From: Sulfurospirillum sp. UBA12182 | GTDB taxonomy: Bacteria > Campylobacterota > Campylobacteria > Campylobacterales > Sulfurospirillaceae | Length of the DNA: 38,881 nt | Assembly: GCA_002742765.1 (NCBI GenBank) | Contig: DLUF01000088.1 | Location: forward strand, 1-38,881 | Direction of reading: 5' to 3' | Shown: in pieces, positions 24,331 to 31,521 of the stretch | How the letters are laid out: the number at the start of each line of letters is the position of its first letter | Numbering within the stretch: position 1 is the first letter of the stretch | Made by a program: the position numbers and the translations under genes | The notes under the pieces: model-generated | Database searches by the model: none | Seen by the model: the letters and a program-made list of their open reading frames with translations, nothing else | Told to the model about the DNA's origin: nothing

Positions 24331-25323
24331 ATGAAGGATGCTCAAGAATATATACAAATGATGCTTCCGTTTAGTTCTCACATGAATGTTTTGTATGTTG
24401 AAGACGATGAAGAGTTACGAAAGAATATGCAAGAACTTCTTTCAAACCTCTTCAAGGAAGTAGTTACAACCTCTGATGGCGAAGAAGCGCTAAAGCTTTT
24501 AGCTCAAAACAACTTTAATATTCTCATCACAGATATCAACATGCCTCGTATGAATGGGATTGAGTTAATCAAAGAGATTAAAATCAAAAATCCTAACCAA
24601 ATGATTGTTGTGCTCTCAGCGTACAACCAACCCAACTACCTCCTACCTCTTTTGAAAATGGGGGTAAATAACTACATTTTAAAACCTTTTGATTTGCAAA
24701 AATTTTCTATGACTCTTTTACGTTCTATTTTGATTTTTGAGGAAAACAAAGCAAAAAATGAAAAAGAACGTCTCTTAAAAGAGGAGATTTATACTCTCAA
24801 AGAAGAGAATAGAAAATTAAAAGAACTTCTTCACAACTCCTTCCCTAAAGAAGCAAAAGAGCAGATACAAAAGGAGCAAATGCATGAAGAAGCTAATAGC
24901 CTAGTTGAACAAACTATCAATATACCTGGGATTGACCCTATCTTATCTGCGCAAAAGATTGATGATTTGATAGAATCGATAGATTTTTTAGCAAATAGAC
25001 TCAAAGGAGGAAATCTCAAAAAAGAAGATATAGTTAGCATAGGTGATTTGTATTTTGAACTCTCTAAAGAGTTTGTTCTTTTAGGCTCTTTGGATATCTA
25101 CTCTATACATCTTAAAGATTTAGCTTTTGGTCTTTACGATCTAGACTTTTCACTTGAAAACTTAGAGAAGATAAAACATCTCTTTTTTATCATCAATGAC
25201 CATTTACAGCACTGGATAGAACAAATTCTTCTCAAACAAACTACTTCAGTAACTCTTTATAGCAAAGAAGATCTAAATAAAGATGTCTGTACAATCTTAG
25301 ATTTAGCTCAATTTCACCAATAA
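24331..25323 (+). CDS. Orphan receiver-domain protein with coiled coil and unknown output
   Basis: This 330-aa protein has an N-terminal receiver domain (about residues 17-135): E24/D25/D26, phospho-acceptor Asp68 in 'ILITDINMPRMNG', 'VVLSAY' and 'LKPFD'. A charged coiled coil (about 137-170) follows. The helical C-terminal region of about 140 residues is not a DNA-binding, GGDEF, EAL or histidine kinase domain that I recognise. No partner kinase is adjacent. It probably acts by protein contact. A 17-aa extension before the receiver is genuine: the ATG has AAAGGATAAGTC before it. Confidence 0.82.
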   Translation: MKDAQEYIQMMLPFSSHMNVLYVEDDEELRKNMQELLSNLFKEVVTTSDGEEALKLLAQNNFNILITDINMPRMNGIELIKEIKIKNPNQMIVVLSAYNQPNYLLPLLKMGVNNYILKPFDLQKFSMTLLRSILIFEENKAKNEKERLLKEEIYTLKEENRKLKELLHNSFPKEAKEQIQKEQMHEEANSLVEQTINIPGIDPILSAQKIDDLIESIDFLANRLKGGNLKKEDIVSIGDLYFELSKEFVLLGSLDIYSIHLKDLAFGLYDLDFSLENLEKIKHLFFIINDHLQHWIEQILLKQTTSVTLYSKEDLNKDVCTILDLAQFHQ

Positions 25324-25335
25324 AACCTTGATTTT

Positions 25336-25373
25336 TTGAACATATGTTTGATATAATTTGAACATATGTTCAA
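25336..25373 (+). promoter_or_regulatory. Promoter with paired ArsR/SmtB-like palindromes
   Basis: Two near-identical sites lie 22 bp apart (two helical turns): TTGAACATATGTTTGA (25336-25351) and the perfect palindrome TTGAACATATGTTCAA (25358-25373). A consensus -10 TATAAT sits exactly between them (25352-25357), so the second site covers the transcription start. The TGAACA..TGTTCA core resembles operators of ArsR/SmtB metal-sensing repressors. No ArsR-type gene is in the window. The layout implies tight repression of the two peptides that follow. Confidence 0.75.
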
Positions 25374-25387
25374 AACAAGGAGTGTGA

Positions 25388-25543
25388 ATGGAAGCATTAT
25401 TGGCTTGCAACAACAATAAGTGTGTAAAAAAAGAGGATTGCTTAAGATATAAGCTTTTCCTTGAAGGTGCCAAAGAATTTTCAACAAATGGTGGAAATGC
25501 AGAGAAAGGTTGTAAAAAATTTGTACAAAAGGATAAAGCATGA
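25388..25543 (+). CDS. 51-aa cysteine-rich small protein
   Basis: This peptide starts 'MEALLACNNNKCVKKEDCLRY' minus its last residues; cysteines are at 7, 12, 18 and 42. The pattern Cx4Cx5CxRY...CxxF resembles a loose class of small cysteine-rich, probably metal-binding bacterial proteins with no assigned function. AAGGAG lies 6 nt before the ATG, and the promoter upstream is excellent, which supports real expression despite the size. The stop overlaps the next start (ATGA). A metal-responsive role is inferred from the cysteines and the ArsR-like operators. I do not know the family. Confidence 0.75.
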   Translation: MEALLACNNNKCVKKEDCLRYKLFLEGAKEFSTNGGNAEKGCKKFVQKDKA

Positions 25544-25680
25544 AGAAAAGAATGCAAAAAAGAGCACTTGATGGCTCAGGTATGGGTTGTGGAAGAAGAA
25601 TGAAAAATGACAAACCTTGCAAAGGTAATGGCGAGGGTTTTGGAAAAGGTGAGGGAAGAGGTAAAGGCTGCAATAGATAA
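25540..25680 (+). CDS. 46-aa glycine-rich basic small protein
   Basis: This peptide overlaps the preceding gene by ATGA. It has basic ends and Gly-rich segments: 'DGSGMGCGRRM' (11-21), Cys27 in 'KPCKGNGEGFGKGEG', and Cys44 near the end. The three cysteines and the glycine repeats recall small DUF5320-like peptides found near iron-sulfur or metal-related genes, but the match is loose. Translational coupling and a shared terminator show it belongs with the 51-aa peptide. An antisense frame spans the region on the minus strand; I consider the plus-strand pair real because of the promoter, ribosome binding site and terminator. Confidence 0.7.
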   Translation: MKKRMQKRALDGSGMGCGRRMKNDKPCKGNGEGFGKGEGRGKGCNR

Positions 25681-25696
25681 TTCCAGCCTTTCTAAG

Positions 25697-25730
25697 CTTT
25701 ACATGTAAGAAGAATTTCTTACATGTAAAG
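25697..25730. terminator. Perfect 15-bp hairpin between convergent operons
   Basis: CTTTACATGTAAGAA (25697-25711) and TTCTTACATGTAAAG (25716-25730) are exact complements around GAAT. The hairpin lies 16 nt after the small-peptide operon and 2 nt after the end of the convergent cyd operon, so it probably serves both. Each arm contains the TTACATGTAA palindrome that recurs through the window. No long T-run follows. Confidence 0.7.
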
Positions 25731-25732
25731 AG

Positions 25733-25852
25733 TTATTTATCTTTGATATTTTCTTCAAAGTGGTTGATATTTAGCACTATAAATTTATATGTTACATAAA
25801 TGAGTACAGGCCAAGTAGCAAACCAAAAGATTCCTGATGTATAATCTACCAT
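25733..25852 (-). CDS. 39-aa single-helix protein after cydB, candidate cytochrome bd accessory subunit
   Basis: This small protein has one membrane helix, about residues 7-28 ('GIFWFATWPVLIYVTYKFIVL'), and a charged tail ending E-N-I-K-D-K. Position, size and topology fit CydX/CbdX-like peptides that stabilise cytochrome bd oxidase. The sequence does not match E. coli CydX closely beyond the W and the topology. It starts 8 nt after the cydB stop, with GGAGT before the ATG. I infer an oxidase accessory subunit with moderate confidence. Confidence 0.75.
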   Translation of the reverse strand: MVDYTSGIFWFATWPVLIYVTYKFIVLNINHFEENIKDK

Positions 25853-25860
25853 TTTAACTC

Positions 25861-26985
25861 CTAATAGTGATGCGAATCAGCTTCAATCTCAGCTGAAGTA
25901 ACTTTCTCTTTATCCATAGACTTCCAAACAAAATAGATATAAGCTAAAACGAAAGGAACACCTAAAGAGACATAACTCATAGCTGTCAGTGTATAGTGAG
26001 ACCCCGAGCTATTTTGTATCGTTAACGAACTAGAGATATCACTTAAAGAGGGATAAATCGTAGTATTGTTAAAACCTAGAAGACAAAAAATGCTTAGTAC
26101 TACAAAGACTGTTCCAACTCCACTAAACCAGATACCTTTTGTGCTATTTTTAAATAAAGAGATAAAAATAGCATATAAAACAAGCAATGTGCCTGTTAAA
26201 AAGAGAATCAAAAGTATAGGACTTGCTAAAAAATTTGCAAGAAACTTATATTCAACAACAAAAACATTTTCTCCAGCATATGCAAAGCCACTCATAAAAA
26301 GAAGCATAACAGTCACTAACACAAAAAATCCAACAAACAAAACAGCATCTTTTACTAACTGTATCCTTGTATTTTTCACAATCTCTTTTTCTGCTATGTT
26401 ATTTAAAAAGTAGAGTTCTGCTTGAACTCTTGCTAAGAAAAATAGCGTAAATCCTAATGCTACATTAAAAGGATTTAACACACCTTCTAATCCATAAGTT
26501 TTAAGTGTCCAAGAGGAGAGATTCATATCGTCTTTAACAAAATTTCCCCCAGTAAAAAGCGTTCCAACAGCAATCCCTATAAGAATAATTCCTACACTTC
26601 CATTGATAAACAAAAACATCTCATACGTTCTTGTACCAAAAAGATTATCAGGCTTTTTTCTATACTCATACGAGACTGCTTGAATGATAAAACAGAACAA
26701 AATCGCCATCCAAACATAGTATGCCCCACCAAAACTCACCGAGTAAAAAAGAGGAAAAGCTGCGAACAATGCCCCACCAAACATCACAAGAGATGTAAAA
26801 GAGAGTTCCCATTTTCTACCCAAAGAGGCAACTAAAACATTTCTTTGCGCATCATTTTTTGCGATTGTATATAAAAGTGTTTGACCACCTTGAACAAAAG
26901 TTATAAAAACGAACAACGCTCCTATCAAAGAGACTAAAAACCACCAGTATTGTTGTAATGCAAAAAGCGATAAATTCTCAAACAT
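25861..26985 (-). CDS. cydB: Cytochrome bd quinol oxidase subunit II
   Basis: This 374-aa protein is integral to the membrane, with about eight to nine helices. Typical CydB blocks are present: 'WWFLVSLIGALFVFITFVQGGQTLLY' near the start and a 'P.VLAYIYFVWK' C-terminal helix. It is the non-catalytic partner of CydA in the high-affinity oxygen reductase. The start overlaps the cydA stop by 8 nt, so translation is coupled. It is transcribed with cydA and followed at once by the 39-aa protein. Confidence 0.93.
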   Translation of the reverse strand: MFENLSLFALQQYWWFLVSLIGALFVFITFVQGGQTLLYTIAKNDAQRNVLVASLGRKWELSFTSLVMFGGALFAAFPLFYSVSFGGAYYVWMAILFCFIIQAVSYEYRKKPDNLFGTRTYEMFLFINGSVGIILIGIAVGTLFTGGNFVKDDMNLSSWTLKTYGLEGVLNPFNVALGFTLFFLARVQAELYFLNNIAEKEIVKNTRIQLVKDAVLFVGFFVLVTVMLLFMSGFAYAGENVFVVEYKFLANFLASPILLILFLTGTLLVLYAIFISLFKNSTKGIWFSGVGTVFVVLSIFCLLGFNNTTIYPSLSDISSSLTIQNSSGSHYTLTAMSYVSLGVPFVLAYIYFVWKSMDKEKVTSAEIEADSHHY

Positions 26986-28513
26986 GTGATTCTCCTTGTG
27001 GTCCTATTTTTATCTGTTTTAGCATGATTTTTATCTCCGCTATCAAAAGTGCTGTAAAAATTATGGCAAAGAGACTTAGTGTTATCATAACCGCAGTTTC
27101 ATCAACACTTGAAGTAGCTATGCCTGTTGGTAGCATACCTTGTATAGCCCAAGGTTGTCTTCCTACTTCTGCTACTATCCAACCAGCTTCTCCTGCGACA
27201 TAACCTAGTGGAATACTAAAAAGTGCAGCATTTAGAAGAAGTTTTTTATCTTCTATTTTTCCTATCATACTAAAGTATAAAACGAAGAAAAACAGAGCTA
27301 CAAACCAGCCCCCTAATCCAACCATTATGTGAAAACTATAAAAAGTTAAACCTATTGGAGGAATGATGCTTTTAGGATCATCCAAATACCCATATCCCAA
27401 ATAACACTCATTATCTCTAAACGTTTGTAAATTAGTCGTAGCAGCGATAAGATTACCCTCTTTTTTAGCATTTTTATACTCTTTTAGAGCATCAAGTGCT
27501 ACCTTTCCTTTTTCGATTTTGCTTTGTGCAGACTCAATCCCTAATTCCTCATTTCCAAATACCAAATCATCCATCCCTGGTACAAATGCATTGATATTTC
27601 TATATCCTAAAAAAGACAGAGCATATGGAACTTCAAGTGACCATAAAAACTCTTCTTGATTATCGCCTATCTGCTTATCTGGGTTAAGCTGTCCAAGCGC
27701 GACGATACCAGCTCTTGAGTGACCATCATATAAACCTTCCATCGCTGCTAATTTTGTTGGTTGATTTTGTGCAACTTGATAGGCTGATTCATCTCCACTA
27801 AAAACTAAAAACAGTGAAGTTAAAAGTCCAAAAGAAGCTGCTACTATCATGCTTCTTTTAGCAAAAAGTATCTCTCTTCTTTTAAGTAAAAACCACGCAC
27901 TAATCCCTATAACAAAAAGTGCCCCCATCACATAGCCACTTGCGATAGTATGTAAGAATTTTGAAACTGCATTTGGATTAAAAAGAACATCCCAAAAGTT
28001 TTTCATCTCAAATCTAGCAGTATCAACATTAAACTCCATCCCCACTGGATTTTGCATCCATCCGTTCGCAACTAAAATCCAAAGAGCAGAGAGATTTGAG
28101 CCTATGGCAACGAGCCAAGTAGAGAGTAAGTGCATCTTCTTTGAAACCTTATTCCAACCAAAAAACATCACCGCAAAAAAGGTAGATTCCATAAAAAATG
28201 CCATAATCCCTTCAATCGCTAATGGCGCACCAAATATATCCCCAACTATCCAAGAGTAGTTCGACCAGTTTGTACCAAACTCAAACTCCATGATTATCCC
28301 TGTGGCTAAACCAATAGCAAAGTTGATGGCAAACAGTGTCATCCAAAACTTTGTTATTTTTTTCCACTCCTCATTACCTGTTTTGACATAAAGACTCTCC
28401 ATAATTGCAACGATAAATGACAGACCTAATGTTAATGGAACAAAAAGCCAGTGATACATCGCTGTAAGAGCAAACTGTGCTCTTGAGAGATCAACTAAAA
28501 GTGTACTTTCCAT
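26978..28513 (-). CDS. cydA: Cytochrome bd quinol oxidase subunit I
   Basis: This 511-aa subunit carries the haems and the quinol site. Haem ligands are visible: His21 ('MYHWLF'), His188 ('FLHTIASGY') and Met397 ('FHIMVGLG'). Conserved acidic residues occur in 'IEGIMAFFMES', with E101 and E109 present, and 'GRQPW' is at 451-455. The Q-loop (about 240-370) is long and carries a charged helical insert, 'SAQSKIEKGKVALDALKEYKNAKKEG'. The enzyme reduces O2 to water with menaquinol without pumping protons, useful at low oxygen. It starts 3 nt after the DUF4492 gene. Confidence 0.95.
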   Translation of the reverse strand: MESTLLVDLSRAQFALTAMYHWLFVPLTLGLSFIVAIMESLYVKTGNEEWKKITKFWMTLFAINFAIGLATGIIMEFEFGTNWSNYSWIVGDIFGAPLAIEGIMAFFMESTFFAVMFFGWNKVSKKMHLLSTWLVAIGSNLSALWILVANGWMQNPVGMEFNVDTARFEMKNFWDVLFNPNAVSKFLHTIASGYVMGALFVIGISAWFLLKRREILFAKRSMIVAASFGLLTSLFLVFSGDESAYQVAQNQPTKLAAMEGLYDGHSRAGIVALGQLNPDKQIGDNQEEFLWSLEVPYALSFLGYRNINAFVPGMDDLVFGNEELGIESAQSKIEKGKVALDALKEYKNAKKEGNLIAATTNLQTFRDNECYLGYGYLDDPKSIIPPIGLTFYSFHIMVGLGGWFVALFFFVLYFSMIGKIEDKKLLLNAALFSIPLGYVAGEAGWIVAEVGRQPWAIQGMLPTGIATSSVDETAVMITLSLFAIIFTALLIAEIKIMLKQIKIGPQGESHV

Positions 28514-28516
28514 TTA

Positions 28517-28729
28517 TTACCTTTCTTTTACTAAATTTTCAATAACATAATCTGCTCTTTGCTCATCAGTAGTAAATTGCGTTTGCAGTATGTTTGGAAA
28601 GAAGAGTAGTTTCATAACTACAAAAAAGATAAAAAATTTAACTCCTATTATGAGCCAAAGTTTTTTACCAACCCCCATATTTTTAAAGCCATCGATGTAA
28701 AAATAAAAAATTTTTCTTAAGATATTCAT
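28517..28729 (-). CDS. DUF4492 single-helix protein preceding cydA
   Basis: This 70-aa protein has a basic N-terminus ('MNILRKIFYFYIDGFKNMGVGKKLW'), one membrane helix (about 26-45), and an acidic C-terminus ('TDEQRADYVIENLVKER'). This is the DUF4492 type found in front of cydAB in Campylobacterota and Bacteroidota. Its role is unknown; an oxidase assembly or stability factor is likely from its constant position. It is first in the cyd operon, 3 nt before cydA. Confidence 0.85.
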   Translation of the reverse strand: MNILRKIFYFYIDGFKNMGVGKKLWLIIGVKFFIFFVVMKLLFFPNILQTQFTTDEQRADYVIENLVKER

Positions 28730-28770
28730 ATTGATTCCATAACAAAAAATAACAATGTCATTTTTTTGTA

Positions 28771-28776
28771 ATTATA
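28771..28776 (-). promoter_or_regulatory. -10 box of the cyd operon
   Basis: On the minus strand the sequence reads TATAAT, about 42 nt before the DUF4492 ATG at 28729. It lies in the 100-nt gap after the upstream sensor kinase gene, so the oxidase operon has its own promoter. No clear operator was seen. Confidence 0.55.
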
Positions 28777-28829
28777 TTGTGACGAAACTTAAAACAAAAT
28801 TTATTCATTTTTACGTCCATAGCAAAAGG

Positions 28830-30074
28830 TTAGAATGAAATTTGAAAGATATTTTTCTCCATCTTGTACTCATAAGAGAGCTTCAAGTCATGTTTCTTAA
28901 CGATTTCATTGACGATATATAGCCCTAATCCAAGCCCTGAACTAGCACCCTCTATTTTTCTGTTAAAAATCTTGGAAAAATCAAGTTTATCAGCTTCGAT
29001 TTCTTCTCCAAAAGATTCAATTCTCATCGAACTTTTTGTAATGTATACATAGATTGTACCACTAGAGTATTTGATAGCATTTTCCAAAAGATTTTTCAAA
29101 GCCGTAGAGAAAAGTTCAAAATCAACTTGCAAAAGTGGAGTCTCTTCTTCTAAAATCACCTCTATCCTAGAAGATTCACTCATCAACAAATCAATAGCAT
29201 GGTCTAAGATATCAACAACTCTATACTCTTTTTTTTCTAGTGCAACTTCATCAGAAGAGAGTTTTTCAACCTTTGCCATCTCTACTAAAAGATACTCTAA
29301 TCTCTCAAAAACTCTTTGCATTTGCTCTTTTTTTTGGCTATTTTCAAAGGCTTGTGTGAGAATTTTTCCTTTCATGATAGGTGTTTTTATCTCATGCAAA
29401 ATATTGCGTAAAAAAAGTGTCCTAGCCTCTTTAAGTTGATATATTTTTTTCATAGCAGCATTAAATTCTGCACCGATTTGAGCAAGTTCATCATGGCTTT
29501 GTATCTTGATAGGGGTGAACTCACTTTTTAAGCCAACCTCTCTTATCTTATCCTTGAGTTCATTGAGTCTGAGCAATTTTTTTAAAACAACTACAAAAAA
29601 AAGTATCATGACACCATTTAAACACAAAACCAACAGCGTATACTGCCATGAAGAATTTTCTTGTGTATTTTCTAAAATCACTTTTGGGGGAGTACGTGGC
29701 ATAGGGTGTTTTTCATCTAAAAAATGCTTTTTAAAAGGAGGGAGCAAAGATGGTTCTTGTGGTACAAAAAAAAGCTTATCCCCATACTTTATCATAATCG
29801 AGAAAGGATCTTCTTTTATAAACTCTCCATACTCTAAAAGTTTCTTTTTCTCTTCTGTTGCAATCTTTACATGTAAAGAGTTTAGTTGCTTTTCTATATC
29901 TTCTCTTTCATCATGGATAAAGCGTATCGCTATAATAAAACGTTGAAAAGTAAAGTGATAAAAACCATCTACTTGTCTTTTGTATTCTAAAACCAAAGCA
30001 ATGTTGATAACTACCACACTAAAGAGGAAAAAAGCCCATACTAGCTTGATGATAGAGTTTTTAGCTATTGACAA
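28830..30074 (-). CDS. Sensor histidine kinase upstream of the cyd operon (ArsS-like)
   Basis: This 414-aa kinase has membrane helices at about residues 9-29 and 145-164. The periplasmic region of about 115 residues ends in a proline-rich part, and a HAMP-like linker follows. The phospho-acceptor is His227 in 'NILHEIKTPIMKGK', and the ATPase motifs are 'NLLENAIKYSSG' and 'SGLGLGLYIVNEI'. It is paralogous to the kinase at 20766-22007. The TTG start overlaps the end of the response regulator by 14 nt. It lies just before the cyd promoter on the same strand, so control of the oxidase is possible but unproven. Confidence 0.9.
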   Translation of the reverse strand: MSIAKNSIIKLVWAFFLFSVVVINIALVLEYKRQVDGFYHFTFQRFIIAIRFIHDEREDIEKQLNSLHVKIATEEKKKLLEYGEFIKEDPFSIMIKYGDKLFFVPQEPSLLPPFKKHFLDEKHPMPRTPPKVILENTQENSSWQYTLLVLCLNGVMILFFVVVLKKLLRLNELKDKIREVGLKSEFTPIKIQSHDELAQIGAEFNAAMKKIYQLKEARTLFLRNILHEIKTPIMKGKILTQAFENSQKKEQMQRVFERLEYLLVEMAKVEKLSSDEVALEKKEYRVVDILDHAIDLLMSESSRIEVILEEETPLLQVDFELFSTALKNLLENAIKYSSGTIYVYITKSSMRIESFGEEIEADKLDFSKIFNRKIEGASSGLGLGLYIVNEIVKKHDLKLSYEYKMEKNIFQISF

Positions 30075-30726
30075 ATTTATATCCTATCCCCCTAACAGGA
30101 AGGATAAAACAAGGCTCTTTTGGATTATCTCCTATCTTTTGGCGGATTCTACCTATAATGACATCGATACTTTTTAAACTACTCTCATACTTTATAGCTC
30201 CGATGTTTAAAAGCAACTCTTCTCTGGAGATTACATACCCCTCTTTTGAGAGCATATAAGAGAGTATCTCATACTCAGCATTAGTTAAGCGCAATTCTTT
30301 GTTACTCTTTTGAATGATTCGTTTTTCATGCTCACACACAAAAACTTTTTGTTTCTCCTCTTTTATCTCTCTTTTTAAAAGACCCCTTAGACGAAAAGCA
30401 AGTTCTCTAGGCAAATAAGGCTTAGGGATATAATCATCCGCCCCACGTTCAAAACCTATAACTTTGTCATTCATATCAGACCTTGCGGAAGAGATTATAA
30501 TGGGGAGTTTTGGTAGAGAATTTTTAACCACTCTGCATATCTCTAAACCATCCATCTGAGGAAGTGAAAGGTCTAAAACTAACGCATCATAGCTATTTTT
30601 TTGAAGCTCTTCTAACCCTTGTAAAGGTGCATACGCAAGACTTGTATGTATACCCTCTTCAAGAAGAGCAGTTTGTAGCAGTTGCGCCAACTCTTTGTCA
30701 TCTTCAATCATCAAAATCTTTATCAT
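30061..30726 (-). CDS. OmpR-family response regulator upstream of the cyd operon
   Basis: This 221-aa protein has receiver residues E8/D9/D10, phospho-acceptor Asp52 ('LVLDLSLPQMDG'), 'IIISSARSD' and 'IPKPYLP'. The C-terminal winged helix ends 'PVRGIGYKFVNS'. It is closest in this window to the regulator at 20076-20762. The gene overlaps the kinase that follows and starts at ATG 30726. It would bind DNA once phosphorylated by that kinase. Nearest possible targets are its own promoter and cyd. Confidence 0.9.
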   Translation of the reverse strand: MIKILMIEDDKELAQLLQTALLEEGIHTSLAYAPLQGLEELQKNSYDALVLDLSLPQMDGLEICRVVKNSLPKLPIIISSARSDMNDKVIGFERGADDYIPKPYLPRELAFRLRGLLKREIKEEKQKVFVCEHEKRIIQKSNKELRLTNAEYEILSYMLSKEGYVISREELLLNIGAIKYESSLKSIDVIIGRIRQKIGDNPKEPCFILPVRGIGYKFVNS

Positions 30727-30768
30727 ATTTGGATTATAGCTAACAAAAAGTAAATCAATAGTAACAAA

Positions 30769-30791
30769 ACCGCGCCTTTGTAAAACGCGGT
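30769..30791 (-). terminator. Terminator after the EF-hand gene
   Basis: On the minus strand ACCGCG pairs with CGCGGT around an 11-base loop and TTTG follows, 13 nt after the EF-hand stop codon. It is the most GC-rich stem in this part of the window. Confidence 0.7.
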
Positions 30792-30804
30792 ATATATGGG
30801 AAGA

Positions 30805-31437
30805 TTAAGCGCTTAAATTTAGAGTTGACTCTTTTGAAGCTTCACTTGAATAGTGAGAAATAACTTGTTGCATGAGAGCATTCATCAAATCTTCTCCATT
30901 CAAAGCTGTATCTTGTTGCGAGGTCTCTTCTTTGTATGCCATCGCTTCTTCAGAAGTTACTTTTCCATCACCATTTGCATCAGCTTCATCAAAATTTGCG
31001 GCTAAAGTTTCAAATAATGATGAGAGATTTGGATCAGTTGAAGCACTATCCTCAGCTAAAGCACTTAGCTCCTCTTGTGTATAACCACTATCCTCTTCCT
31101 CACTATTAGATGGAGGTGGAGGCGGTGGTGGCGGTGGTGGACCACCAGCAGCCATCATTTGCTCAGTTGAAGCCATATAGCTAGTAAGTTCATCCATACT
31201 TACTACCCCGTTTTCATCTTCGTCTAAAAGTGAAAAAGCCTCATTTATAGAGTCTTCTTCCCCTAAAGAGAGGGCAAGAGCGGCTTCACTAAACTCTGTG
31301 GCATCTATGCTACTGCTTGAATCAGTATCTAAAGATGCCATCAAAAGTTCTGCAAATTCTGAGCTTCTGGAACTCGTAGCAGTACTGTTACTATATGTGG
31401 AATAAGCATATGTATTGTAAGAGTTACTGATATTCAT
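30805..31437 (-). CDS. EF-hand calcium-binding-type protein with deca-proline linker
   Basis: This 210-aa acidic, Ser-rich protein has no signal peptide. Three EF-hand-like loops are seen: residues 37-48 (D-T-D-S-S-S-S-I-D-A-T-E), 72-83 (D-E-D-E-N-G-V-V-S-M-D-E) and 153-164 (D-A-N-G-D-G-K-V-T-S-E-E). The last two have good Asp/Asn/Gly/Glu ligand spacing. Between the second and third lies a run of ten prolines (100-109) after two glycines, probably a stiff linker. The start is ATG 31437 after AAAGGAGCC; the frame is open 17 codons further but without a ribosome binding site. Role unknown: calcium buffering, signalling, or a secreted protein by an unmarked route. It is a single-gene unit with its own terminator. 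Confidence 0.85.
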   Translation of the reverse strand: MNISNSYNTYAYSTYSNSTATSSRSSEFAELLMASLDTDSSSSIDATEFSEAALALSLGEEDSINEAFSLLDEDENGVVSMDELTSYMASTEQMMAAGGPPPPPPPPPPSNSEEEDSGYTQEELSALAEDSASTDPNLSSLFETLAANFDEADANGDGKVTSEEAMAYKEETSQQDTALNGEDLMNALMQQVISHYSSEASKESTLNLSA

Positions 31438-31521
31438 CTTAGGCTCCTTTTGCACGGATTTGGGAATTCCCATCCACAATCCTAACACCTATGCAGTAAA
31501 TAATCAGTAACAATCCAAAAT

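Noticed and set aside
25303-25673. Minus-strand frames of 84 and 119 aa over the small-peptide operon
   Set aside because: No ribosome binding site or promoter on that strand, and they overlap plus-strand signals that make a complete transcription unit. Pro/Leu-rich translation is expected opposite Gly-rich sequence.
26066-26413. Plus-strand 115-aa frame inside cydB
   Set aside because: Lysine-rich shadow of membrane-protein codons on the other strand.
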